From positions 1 to 55,821 of the forward strand of contig SVOM01000007.1 in assembly GCA_015066405.1 (NCBI GenBank): a stretch of DNA of 55,821 nucleotides, given 5' to 3'. The DNA comes from Oscillospiraceae bacterium. GTDB lineage: Bacteria; Bacillota; Clostridia; Oscillospirales; Acutalibacteraceae. Position numbers and translations under genes: made by a program. The notes under the pieces were generated by a model, which worked only from the letters and a program-made list of their open reading frames with translations, did not search any database and was not told the origin of the DNA. Numbering within the stretch: the stretch's first letter is position 1; the number at the start of each line of letters is the position of its first letter. Of this stretch, positions 31,204 through 39,543 are shown piece after piece.

Positions 31204-32226
31204 TTATTTCCAGTAGCCGAGTTCTACGCCTTTTTTATAAACCATATCGGCAACAAGCTTGTAACCCCAAGAACTTAAATGCATTTCCTCCTTGTTGTTG
31301 TTAAGCAGAAAGGTTGAGGGCATACGTCCCTTTTTGATGCACCACTCATCAAGCTTTGTAGGGGTTAAGTTGTAGTCCTCAAACGCGTGGCGCTCATAAG
31401 CGTATTTACGCGGATTTATAACATTTTTACCGAATTCCGCTTCAAATTTTGCGGTGTTGTCGGTATAAAAGAACGGGGCGATTATTATATATCTTTCATA
31501 GGTTTCGGCGAACTTTTTATATCTTTCGAGCAGCTTATCCGAGCCCGAATCGCCATCATTTGCACCCGATAGGAACACTGCAACATAGCACTCATCAAAC
31601 TGCTCGGAATAATCGTACTTAACAGGGGTGCCTTTTTTAAGTGTAAGCGCAGTTGCTGTATTTTCACGAACAATAGTATAAATACCGTGTTGATATTCCT
31701 CGCCCTTTTGGTACTCTATTTTATATTTTACGCCGTCTATTATAATGCGGTCGTGCGGTAATTCATAACCGAAGCCGAGATACTGTATAACCTCGCCATC
31801 AGCTGTCGAAAAAAGCTCTCTATCAAGAGATACCCTATCCTGTCCTTTTTTGAAAACAACATCGTTTGTTAAGCAAAAATCTATGGCATTGGCGCGCGAT
31901 GCTATCGCGGCGGTCTTTTCACCTGCGATACCCGCGTTTATAACCTTATACTGACCGTCTAAATTTGCTTCAAGCTGTGCGGGATATACATATCTTCCGG
32001 GCGAATTCCATCCCCAAGTTATGCTATCGCCAAAGCAAACAACAACTTTTTTTGTGCCGTTTTGAAATTCTGCGATTTCTTTACCCGGTTTTAATTCAAA
32101 GGCCTGCTCACTTTCGCTTGTAGTGCTTGATGGGTTGTCGCTTGGCGTGTTTGTTGGTCTTTTTTTGCAACCAACAAGGCAAAGTGCTATTATTACAACC
32201 ATTATTAAAGCAATTATTCTTTTCAT
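31204..32226 (-). CDS. SGNH/GDSL hydrolase lipoprotein
   Basis: A 340-residue exported lipoprotein: MKRIIALIMVVIIALCLVGC with the lipid-modified cysteine at 20, a Ser/Thr/Pro-rich linker, then an SGNH hydrolase domain. Block I VVVCFGDSITWGW (S68 nucleophile), block II NAGIAGEKT (Gly), block III FLSGANDGD (N in GAND) and block V EEMHLSSWGY (His). Block V normally has D-x-x-H; here glutamate stands in the acid position. An insertion of about 80 residues between blocks II and III carries beta strands. Such enzymes deacylate carbohydrates or lipids. ATG 32226 has GGAG 8 bases upstream. It follows the giant LRR gene after a terminator-like hairpin. Confidence 0.85.
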   Translation of the reverse strand: MKRIIALIMVVIIALCLVGCKKRPTNTPSDNPSSTTSESEQAFELKPGKEIAEFQNGTKKVVVCFGDSITWGWNSPGRYVYPAQLEANLDGQYKVINAGIAGEKTAAIASRANAIDFCLTNDVVFKKGQDRVSLDRELFSTADGEVIQYLGFGYELPHDRIIIDGVKYKIEYQKGEEYQHGIYTIVRENTATALTLKKGTPVKYDYSEQFDECYVAVFLSGANDGDSGSDKLLERYKKFAETYERYIIIAPFFYTDNTAKFEAEFGKNVINPRKYAYERHAFEDYNLTPTKLDEWCIKKGRMPSTFLLNNNKEEMHLSSWGYKLVADMVYKKGVELGYWK

Positions 32227-32244
32227 GGTAATTCTCCGATAAAA

Positions 32245-32274
32245 GTATTGCCGCCGAATACCCGGCGGCAATAC
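32245..32274 (-). terminator. Terminator or attenuator after the giant LRR gene
   Basis: GTATTGCCGCCG / CGGCGGCAATAC 12-bp stem with a 6-base loop; on the minus strand TTTTATC follows, so partial read-through into the SGNH gene is likely. Confidence 0.65.
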
Positions 32275-32294
32275 ATAAAGTTTAGCGATTAAGA

Positions 32295-35200
32295 TTATTC
32301 ATCTTCATCATCGTACTCGTCTTCATCATCTTCGTCTTCGTCATCATCATCATCGTCATCATCATCGTCGTCATCATCATCGTCGTCATCATCATCGTCG
32401 TCGTCATCGTCGTCATCATTTGAATTTACAACAATTATTACGATTACAACGCCTGCAATGAGGAGGATGAGCATCAATGCGCCAAGACCGATTATAATGA
32501 TAAGAGTTAAGTCATCAACCTGAACACCGAACAATGTAATCTTGTTTGCGTTTTCATCGCCTGAGTGCTGCTGAGTGTTGCCAGGACCTTTTTCGCCAGG
32601 GCCTTCTTCCTCGCTCGGAGCATTAGGATCGATGTACTCGCCTATTGCTTCAAACTTGATGCCGTATTTCTTATACTTGGTGTAGTATTCTTCGGCAGTT
32701 GAGTTTGTGAGACCGCGGATGGTGAAGCCCCTTGTCATTTCGCTAAATGCGTTAGGACCGATAACAGCAGTCGGGTTGGTGATGGTAACGGATGTAAGAT
32801 TTGTACAGCCGGCAAATGCGCTGCCACCAATCTTGGTTACCGACTCAGGAATAACGAGATCGCCTGCAAGAGCAGTGTTTGCAAATGCAGAGTTGTTAAT
32901 CTCAGTAAGGGTTGACGGAAGCTGTACGCGTGTTAAGCGTTCGCAACCTGCGAATGCGCTATCTCCAATAGATGTGTAGCCCTCTTCGATAACGGCGGCT
33001 ACCAATGAAGATGTATAGGGTTTAAGCTTGAATAAGCCGCCCTGAATTGTAGTCATTGAAGCGCCGTTCAATTTTGCGGGGAATACAACCTTTTCAGAGT
33101 AAGGCTTAGAAGCATCCTTACGGCTATAGCCCACAACAGCACCTGTTGCAGCATCACCCGTTAAGGTGTAATTCTTGTTATCCTTAATATCCGAAATCTC
33201 GGGGAATTTACCCGCTTTAATTTCGATAAACTCGTGGTCGTTCTTGCTGGCGTAGGTTTCAGCAGTTGAACCCTTAACGCCGTAAATCTTAACTCTTTGT
33301 TCCTTGGTTACTTTTTCGTTGATGCTGATATTTGTGCTATATACAAATGCATCATCTTCGATTACGCAATTCGGGTTATAAATGTAAACTGCTTCAAGAT
33401 TATTGTTGTTTGCAAATGCACTCTCACCGATGTATGAGCAGTTAATACCGAACACCAATTCACCGTGGATATCGGCACTTGAAAATGCCCAATCATCAAC
33501 AGTTCGTAACGATGACGGAATAGTGAGTTTTACAAGGTTTGCGCAACCAATAAAGCTGGAGTCCTCAATAGTAACAATGCCCTCAGGTACAACCAAGCTG
33601 GTTACCTGGAATCTGTTGTAAACATTCTTGAACATATTTATGCCAACTGCAGAAACAACTGCACCCTTGGTAACGGTACCGTCATCAGCTTTGTAGTCAA
33701 CCTCGGTCGGAATAACGATCTTTCCGCCAGCAGAATAAGCCGATGCGCTGTATACGCCCTTCTCGTTCACATGATATTTGAACACACCGTTAGGATCGAT
33801 CTTGTCGATAACGGCATCCCATGTATCTGTTACATCAGCCACGAAGGTCAAGCCGTTAGCGGTAGCATAAGCTTCAGCGGTTGAGCCCTTAATACCGTGG
33901 ATTACGGTACCTGCGGGGAATGCGTCCGCACCGATTGCGGCATCACGGTTAAGAATGTAAACCTCAGCAAGAGGTGTATCAGCAAACGCTTTTTCACCGA
34001 TGGTTCTAAGGTGTACAGGCAACTTAATGCTTGTTACTGCGGTGCCCTGGAATGCGGCCTCTCCAATAGAATAGCAAGCAGAGCCCTCTGCAAATGTAAC
34101 GGTTGCCAAACGGCCGGAGCTCATAAATGCGCCCTTGCCGATTTCGCCCAAGTTTTTGGGCAACTCTATTTCTTTGAGCCATGTGTTGTTCTGGAACGCA
34201 TAGTCTCTGATATAGTTTAATGTATTAGGTAATGTGATGTAACGAAGCTCGGTACAACCTGAGAAGGCACTTGCCTGTATCTCGGTATAACCTTCAGGGA
34301 GAACAACGTTATAGATGTTCGCCTTGTCTTCGCACTCTTTGAATGCGTTAGATTTTACGTAAGTAACCTTAGCATTCTTAAACTCTTCGCCGGTGCCGGG
34401 ATGTGTGTAATCAGTATGTGTCGGGAATACATATTTACCGGCATTTGTATTAGCGGAAATAAGACCTGCAACACCGCAGAAATTATCGTTCGCTGACATA
34501 TAGAATGTAAACTGTGCGTTTGTATCTACTGTGTTGGCTTTGAGCTGAGCTGCAGCCTCGATAGCGGCAAGATAATCAGAGTATGCCTGCTCTACCGCTG
34601 CAACATCAGTGTCGATAGCAACGAATACGTTGCCGTTAGCGGTAGCATAAGCCTCGGCTGTAGAACCTGTAGCACCGTAAATAGTAGTGGTTGTAGGAAT
34701 TGCGGCACTGCCGATTATCATATTACGGTTATAAATATAAATCGACTTCAGTGTTGTACATCCTGCAAAAGCACTTGCACCCAAAGATTTAACGCCGAGC
34801 GGAAGTGATACCGTTCCCAAAGATACGTTGTTTTGGAATGCCATCTCACCTATTGTAGTGATTTTACTGTGTATAAGATTATCCGTCTCATTATCGTAAC
34901 TGCCAAAGGTCAATGTATGTAAACTCAAGTTACTGTCAAACGCCTGGCCTTCAATAGCAAGTGTAGAGGACGGAATTGTAAGGTTGATAATACCTGAACC
35001 CTGGAACACAAATTTACCGATTGTTTCCAATGTGTTCGGGAGAGTAACTGTATCTATAAAGTAGTTGCTACGGAATGCATTTTCTGATAATGCTGTGATA
35101 CCCTCGGAAATAACCAATTCTGCAACCGTATTTGAAGCATCTTCGTTAAAGAACACGTTTACGCCTACTTGCGACACCTTTTTGCCGTCAACAACTGCGG

Positions 35201-38200
35201 GGATAACTACTTTTTGTGAGAAAGGTTTGTTTTCATCAACCTTAGCATACACAGAAATTTGTCCATCGGCATTAAGCGAGAACTTATAGTTTCCGTTGTC
35301 GGTATATGTCTTAACAGACGGAATCTTTACAGGTGTATAATCAACAGAGCTTGTGGGAAGATTGCTTAAATCTAAATTCTTGAGTGAAACCTTGAAATCA
35401 AGAATAATAGGTGTGGGCAGAAATTCGCCTTTTTGATCATGCGTATACGTTACTACACCTGCAGCACCGTTTGTCGAAATGGCATTTGCAGTTACTTTAT
35501 CTCCGTTAGGATTGTAAAGTGATGCATTATTTCCATTAAATTCTGTTTCAAATATGCGGTATGCAAATCCGCGGTTAAATCCGCTTGCTGCATAGTAATA
35601 GTCGTTTACAGCACCCTCTGAAATACCCGCAAATGATTCTCCCGAAATATAGAATGCTTTGTTCGCCGGGAAATAATTTGCCAACACATAGTTTTCTTTA
35701 TATGCCGTAGCATATCCGCTGGCGTTTGAAGAACCCGGTACAAATGCACCTGATGCAGTGTTTGTTACACGTCCTACAACACCTACCGCTCCACGATAGT
35801 TGGTGTAAGAACCTAATCCTGCGGTTATGGTATAGTCAGATAAGCTGTTTACAACATCATTATCGAGAAGCGTATATGTTGCATACTTAAAGTTTCCTTC
35901 AGCACCGTTTTTGATAGATTCAAAGAGCGCTGCAGAATTGTAAGGAACAAAGCCCTTAATGTCTTTCGCCGCACTTCCCCAACCATATATGAGAGATACT
36001 TTGTCCTGATAATTTCCGCTAAAGGTAATACCTGTGTATACCGAACCATTGTAAACAACGGTTGTTTTCCAGTCGGCTACAGATGCGCTTTCATCGCGGT
36101 AGTTCTTATCGTAAATTACATATTCATCTTCATCGGCGTTTTTAACAACGATGTATATCTTTTGTGTGCGGCCCGAGCCATCCTTAGCAGTTGCGGTTAC
36201 ACTGTAAACACCGCGTTTGTATGCTAAGATTTCGCCGTTTTCAACCTTAACGCCATTTGCTACAGCGCCGTTTTGAACAGCTGTAACTGCACTGTAATCA
36301 AGAGCAGATGCCTCATAAGCAAATGCGCCGAGCTGAATCATAAAGTCAGCAAGTTTTATCCTGGTGCCTGCTGTCATCGGTAATGCAGGAGAGGAAGATT
36401 TTACAATGTAAGGATTGTATTCCTCTGCGTAAGGAACGCTATCAGTTGTGATATCGTTAAGTTTTACTCTAATATAGCTAAATCTACCTGAAGCAGCGCG
36501 TACTGTGGCGATACCAATGGTACCCTTACCTGTTGTAGCGTATGCATTAACTGCAGAGGTAAGGTCGCTACTTGTTGTTGTACCGGGATTGAGTGTATAA
36601 ACCTTATCGGTACGCGTAGGATCAACTATACAGTCATTTATTTCCGGATCAGAATCGGGAGATTCAGCATTGTTAACCTGTATTTTCTTAATGGTGTCGA
36701 CACCTGTATCAAGTAATACATTACCATCAATACTGTAAATATATCTATCGCCAACAAGCTTAACCGAAACATCACGAGTTTCGCTGCCTCTTGGCATATA
36801 CAAACACATGTTACCGGGTTCGGTCATTACGCCGTTGTTCATATACGGCATAAGGTCATTATCATTATTCCATGTGTAATAGCCAACCTTATCAGAGCCG
36901 TTCCAATGAACACCCGAGAATACACTACGGTAGTTTTGGAATGCCACGCCGCCAAACGGGAACACCTGGAAGCCGAGAGCCGATGAGGGTTGACCCGCAA
37001 GGGGTGTTTTAAACACGGTGGTTTTCTGGTCCTCATTTGCTTTATCAGTAAAGTTGATTTGAGCACGAGTAATAAGTGAAAGAGCTACGTTGCCCTGGAA
37101 CGGATTTGCAGCAACACTAAAACCTACAGAGAAGGTGTAATCGGCAAAATCGTTAAGGATAGAGCTATCATAGAAAGCAAATCTACCGTTACCGCCGTAT
37201 CCCATACTGAGATATCCGTTTTTGATATGTAAATCATGTCGATCACTGCCTGAAGCATTGTCGGCATCAACTGTATATGTGTTAGAATCGGAGTATTCGC
37301 CGTATTTATCGCGGGTAACCTCCAACCAATCTGCCTTATTTACTGTAGCACCTGCCGCGTAATCTTGATTTACAAGATAGAAATTGTAATCCCCCGCTTT
37401 GTTTGCAACAAAGTAAACTCTGCGTGATAATACGCCTTCATCAGTAGTAACAGTTGCTTTAAGTACGTATGTGCCTGTTTCAATAACAGCTAAGGTTTTA
37501 TTAGCATCACTTAAAACAAGGCCTGCATCATTTGCGTTGGTTTCATCTGTTGACCAAACGATATCTCTACCGTAGAAATACTGTCCGTTTTCAAACTGAA
37601 TAGCCAAATTTGCTATATCAAGCTTGGTGTTCACAAACATAGGAACGGCAGGTGAACGATCCATTGCCTCATAAATCTTAGCCGTTGCCGATTCGGTTAC
37701 ATAAACATAAACCGTCATGACCTCTGTGCCGTATGTTGCATCTATAGCATAAACACCCGGCTTGGTTGCAGTAAATGTTTTGCCCGCAAGGGTTAAATAT
37801 GTTTCATTAACGGAAGCGTTTTTATCGCTGATATTAAAGTCAACTGCAGTACCGATATGCGAGCCGTCCTCAAACGCATAGATATAATTTGAAAGGTCAA
37901 ATGCAGTATTGGTAGTTGTTTTTAAAACAGGGTTATCAAGGGACACTGTATCGAGCGTAATCTCAGATGCCATTGGCATATCATTTTCGGATGCAATGTC
38001 ATTAATCTTAACACTGAAGCCGTAAATGTGTGACATACCCTGTTTTGTGTGGAAACCAATAGTTCCCTTTCCAACAGTTCCATTTGCGCTAAACGCGGTA
38101 TCCCAATCAAAGCTATTGTTTACAGGTGTTGATGCTTTACCATAACCCGTTAACACATGAACCTGCTGTGTTGTATCAAGCAAAGTGTTATCGCCGATTT

Positions 38201-39290
38201 TGTAAAGAATATCCTCTCCGCTTAATTTAACGGTAACGGTTTTTGCGTTTGAATATCCGTCACTCATCATAGAAAGAACATAATCACGGTCGTTCGGATA
38301 TGCACCGCCGTTAGCTGCATCTTTGTTTGAATCACTTACATATTCTTCATCTATTACGTTAACAAACTTTAGATAGTTATCGCCTGTTAATGAATGGAAA
38401 GTGGCAGATGGCATGCCGTGGGCAGTTGCGGTACCGGATAAGAATGTCTTACCGAAAGCGCCCGCATAAATAGCACCATAACGGTGTTGACCGATATAGA
38501 GTGCTGTTGTATTAAAGATAGATGTTGTGGCTCCGGGAGCAGAGTTTAAATCGATATCTGATCTCAAAACAAATCCACGGGAAACACCGGAAGAATAGTC
38601 AGTATTATTAAGTAATGTTGCTTCAAAAGTGTAATCCGAGAAATCCATAAGTATTTCGGATTTGTAGAACATAATTGCCACACTTTTGGTATAGTAAAAC
38701 TCCAAATACGGTTTTGATGCAGAAGGATACCGGAAACCCCAATCCTGCTTAGGCTTTTCAGTGTTTTGCCAGTTAGTTGTTTTAGGATCGGTACTGCCCG
38801 TAGCAAATATCCATTCATCCGCATTAAAACTTTGCGGATTAGAGTTAAAATCCTTCTTTTCAAGATAGAAATTATAATCGTCTTTTTTGTTAACCATTAT
38901 GTAAATGGTTTTTGTGTTGGCAGTATTTGCGGTTTCGGTTGCAGTAACCTTAAAGATGCCTGTACCAAGAGCCGAGAAGGTCTTGTTAGTGGCATTTAAG
39001 AATTCTGCAGCAGATGTGCCCGCCTCTGCCGACCAAGTAATGTCCGTACCATCTACAAAAGCGCCGTCCTTTTCGAACTGCACCTTTAAATCGTACAGAT
39101 TAATGGTAGTTTTTTCAAACATAGGCACTGCCGGTGAGCCGTAAGTTACCTCAAAATGCTCAACACCTACAGCTTTTGCACCAAAATCCATAAAGGTGGA
39201 AAGCGTAGTGCCGAATGAGCAGATAACTACTGCAAGAGCAATTATCAGCGACAATGTCTTCTTTGAAAATTGTTTAAAAACAGTTTTCAT
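32295..39290 (-). CDS. Giant BspA-type leucine-rich repeat surface protein with acidic cytoplasmic tail
   Basis: A 2,331-residue exported protein. Signal peptide (about 1-32), then N-terminal Ig-like beta domains with the recurring SPAVPMF start (about residues 53, 543 and 965; a further variant near 455), each followed by a jelly-roll-like module (YNFYLEKKDF to HIYGFSVKINDI). From about 1333 to 2210 come four blocks of LRR_5 repeats (starting near 1333, 1597, 1837 and 2037), each closed by a degenerate STAEAYATANG segment. A low-complexity linker, one membrane helix (about 2260-2286) and a 40-residue tail with 39 acidic residues, including 26 consecutive Asp, end the protein. GGAGG precedes the ATG. 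Likely adhesion or glycan binding. Confidence 0.88.
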   Translation of the reverse strand: MKTVFKQFSKKTLSLIIALAVVICSFGTTLSTFMDFGAKAVGVEHFEVTYGSPAVPMFEKTTINLYDLKVQFEKDGAFVDGTDITWSAEAGTSAAEFLNATNKTFSALGTGIFKVTATETANTANTKTIYIMVNKKDDYNFYLEKKDFNSNPQSFNADEWIFATGSTDPKTTNWQNTEKPKQDWGFRYPSASKPYLEFYYTKSVAIMFYKSEILMDFSDYTFEATLLNNTDYSSGVSRGFVLRSDIDLNSAPGATTSIFNTTALYIGQHRYGAIYAGAFGKTFLSGTATAHGMPSATFHSLTGDNYLKFVNVIDEEYVSDSNKDAANGGAYPNDRDYVLSMMSDGYSNAKTVTVKLSGEDILYKIGDNTLLDTTQQVHVLTGYGKASTPVNNSFDWDTAFSANGTVGKGTIGFHTKQGMSHIYGFSVKINDIASENDMPMASEITLDTVSLDNPVLKTTTNTAFDLSNYIYAFEDGSHIGTAVDFNISDKNASVNETYLTLAGKTFTATKPGVYAIDATYGTEVMTVYVYVTESATAKIYEAMDRSPAVPMFVNTKLDIANLAIQFENGQYFYGRDIVWSTDETNANDAGLVLSDANKTLAVIETGTYVLKATVTTDEGVLSRRVYFVANKAGDYNFYLVNQDYAAGATVNKADWLEVTRDKYGEYSDSNTYTVDADNASGSDRHDLHIKNGYLSMGYGGNGRFAFYDSSILNDFADYTFSVGFSVAANPFQGNVALSLITRAQINFTDKANEDQKTTVFKTPLAGQPSSALGFQVFPFGGVAFQNYRSVFSGVHWNGSDKVGYYTWNNDNDLMPYMNNGVMTEPGNMCLYMPRGSETRDVSVKLVGDRYIYSIDGNVLLDTGVDTIKKIQVNNAESPDSDPEINDCIVDPTRTDKVYTLNPGTTTSSDLTSAVNAYATTGKGTIGIATVRAASGRFSYIRVKLNDITTDSVPYAEEYNPYIVKSSSPALPMTAGTRIKLADFMIQLGAFAYEASALDYSAVTAVQNGAVANGVKVENGEILAYKRGVYSVTATAKDGSGRTQKIYIVVKNADEDEYVIYDKNYRDESASVADWKTTVVYNGSVYTGITFSGNYQDKVSLIYGWGSAAKDIKGFVPYNSAALFESIKNGAEGNFKYATYTLLDNDVVNSLSDYTITAGLGSYTNYRGAVGVVGRVTNTASGAFVPGSSNASGYATAYKENYVLANYFPANKAFYISGESFAGISEGAVNDYYYAASGFNRGFAYRIFETEFNGNNASLYNPNGDKVTANAISTNGAAGVVTYTHDQKGEFLPTPIILDFKVSLKNLDLSNLPTSSVDYTPVKIPSVKTYTDNGNYKFSLNADGQISVYAKVDENKPFSQKVVIPAVVDGKKVSQVGVNVFFNEDASNTVAELVISEGITALSENAFRSNYFIDTVTLPNTLETIGKFVFQGSGIINLTIPSSTLAIEGQAFDSNLSLHTLTFGSYDNETDNLIHSKITTIGEMAFQNNVSLGTVSLPLGVKSLGASAFAGCTTLKSIYIYNRNMIIGSAAIPTTTTIYGATGSTAEAYATANGNVFVAIDTDVAAVEQAYSDYLAAIEAAAQLKANTVDTNAQFTFYMSANDNFCGVAGLISANTNAGKYVFPTHTDYTHPGTGEEFKNAKVTYVKSNAFKECEDKANIYNVVLPEGYTEIQASAFSGCTELRYITLPNTLNYIRDYAFQNNTWLKEIELPKNLGEIGKGAFMSSGRLATVTFAEGSACYSIGEAAFQGTAVTSIKLPVHLRTIGEKAFADTPLAEVYILNRDAAIGADAFPAGTVIHGIKGSTAEAYATANGLTFVADVTDTWDAVIDKIDPNGVFKYHVNEKGVYSASAYSAGGKIVIPTEVDYKADDGTVTKGAVVSAVGINMFKNVYNRFQVTSLVVPEGIVTIEDSSFIGCANLVKLTIPSSLRTVDDWAFSSADIHGELVFGINCSYIGESAFANNNNLEAVYIYNPNCVIEDDAFVYSTNISINEKVTKEQRVKIYGVKGSTAETYASKNDHEFIEIKAGKFPEISDIKDNKNYTLTGDAATGAVVGYSRKDASKPYSEKVVFPAKLNGASMTTIQGGLFKLKPYTSSLVAAVIEEGYTSIGDSAFAGCERLTRVQLPSTLTEINNSAFANTALAGDLVIPESVTKIGGSAFAGCTNLTSVTITNPTAVIGPNAFSEMTRGFTIRGLTNSTAEEYYTKYKKYGIKFEAIGEYIDPNAPSEEEGPGEKGPGNTQQHSGDENANKITLFGVQVDDLTLIIIIGLGALMLILLIAGVVIVIIVVNSNDDDDDDDDDDDDDDDDDDDDDDDDDDEDEDDEDEYDDEDE
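32340..32417 (-). repeat. GAY codon repeat encoding 26 consecutive aspartates
   Basis: Twenty-six uninterrupted Asp codons, mixed GAT and GAC, so this is kept at protein level rather than being a pure triplet expansion. Acidic codons continue to the stop (32298-32339). Confidence 0.95.
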
Positions 39291-39320
39291 TGTGTTACCT
39301 CCGTTAAGATAATTTTACGT

Positions 39321-39344
39321 ATAGTGTGTAATTACCCACACTAT
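39321..39344. promoter_or_regulatory. Inverted repeat in the leader of the giant LRR gene
   Basis: ATAGTGTG (39321-39328) and CACACTAT (39337-39344) around an 8-base centre, just downstream of the predicted transcription start. It may be an operator or a 5' mRNA hairpin. Confidence 0.45.
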
Positions 39345-39360
39345 CTAATAATACATAATA

Positions 39361-39389
39361 ATAATAACATAAACCGCCTTTTTTCGCAA
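39361..39389 (-). promoter_or_regulatory. Candidate promoter of the giant LRR gene
   Basis: Minus strand TTGCGA (39389-39384), 17-base spacer, TATTAT (39366-39361), 71 bases upstream of the start codon. Confidence 0.5.
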
Positions 39390-39494
39390 CTGTTTTTTTA
39401 TGTATTTTAACAATAATTTTTATGAATTTTATGCCATAAATAGTAATTTTGCTACATACACTACATATTGCGTAATGTAAATTATAAAAGCACA

Positions 39495-39524
39495 AAAAAC
39501 GGACAGAAAATTCTGTCCGTTTTT
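39495..39524 (-). terminator. Terminator of the alpha-galactosidase gene
   Basis: AAAAACGGACAGAA / TTCTGTCCGTTTTT, 14-bp stem with a 2-base loop. Confidence 0.85.
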
Positions 39525-39543
39525 AACATATAAACCCTATTTT

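Noticed and set aside
32335-32420. Short-spaced repeats as a CRISPR array
   Set aside because: They are Asp codons in frame within a large protein; there are no spacers or cas genes.
32295-39290. Giant gene as a misjoined set of smaller genes
   Set aside because: One open frame with a signal peptide, a consistent domain series and a membrane anchor; no internal start site with a ribosome site stands out.
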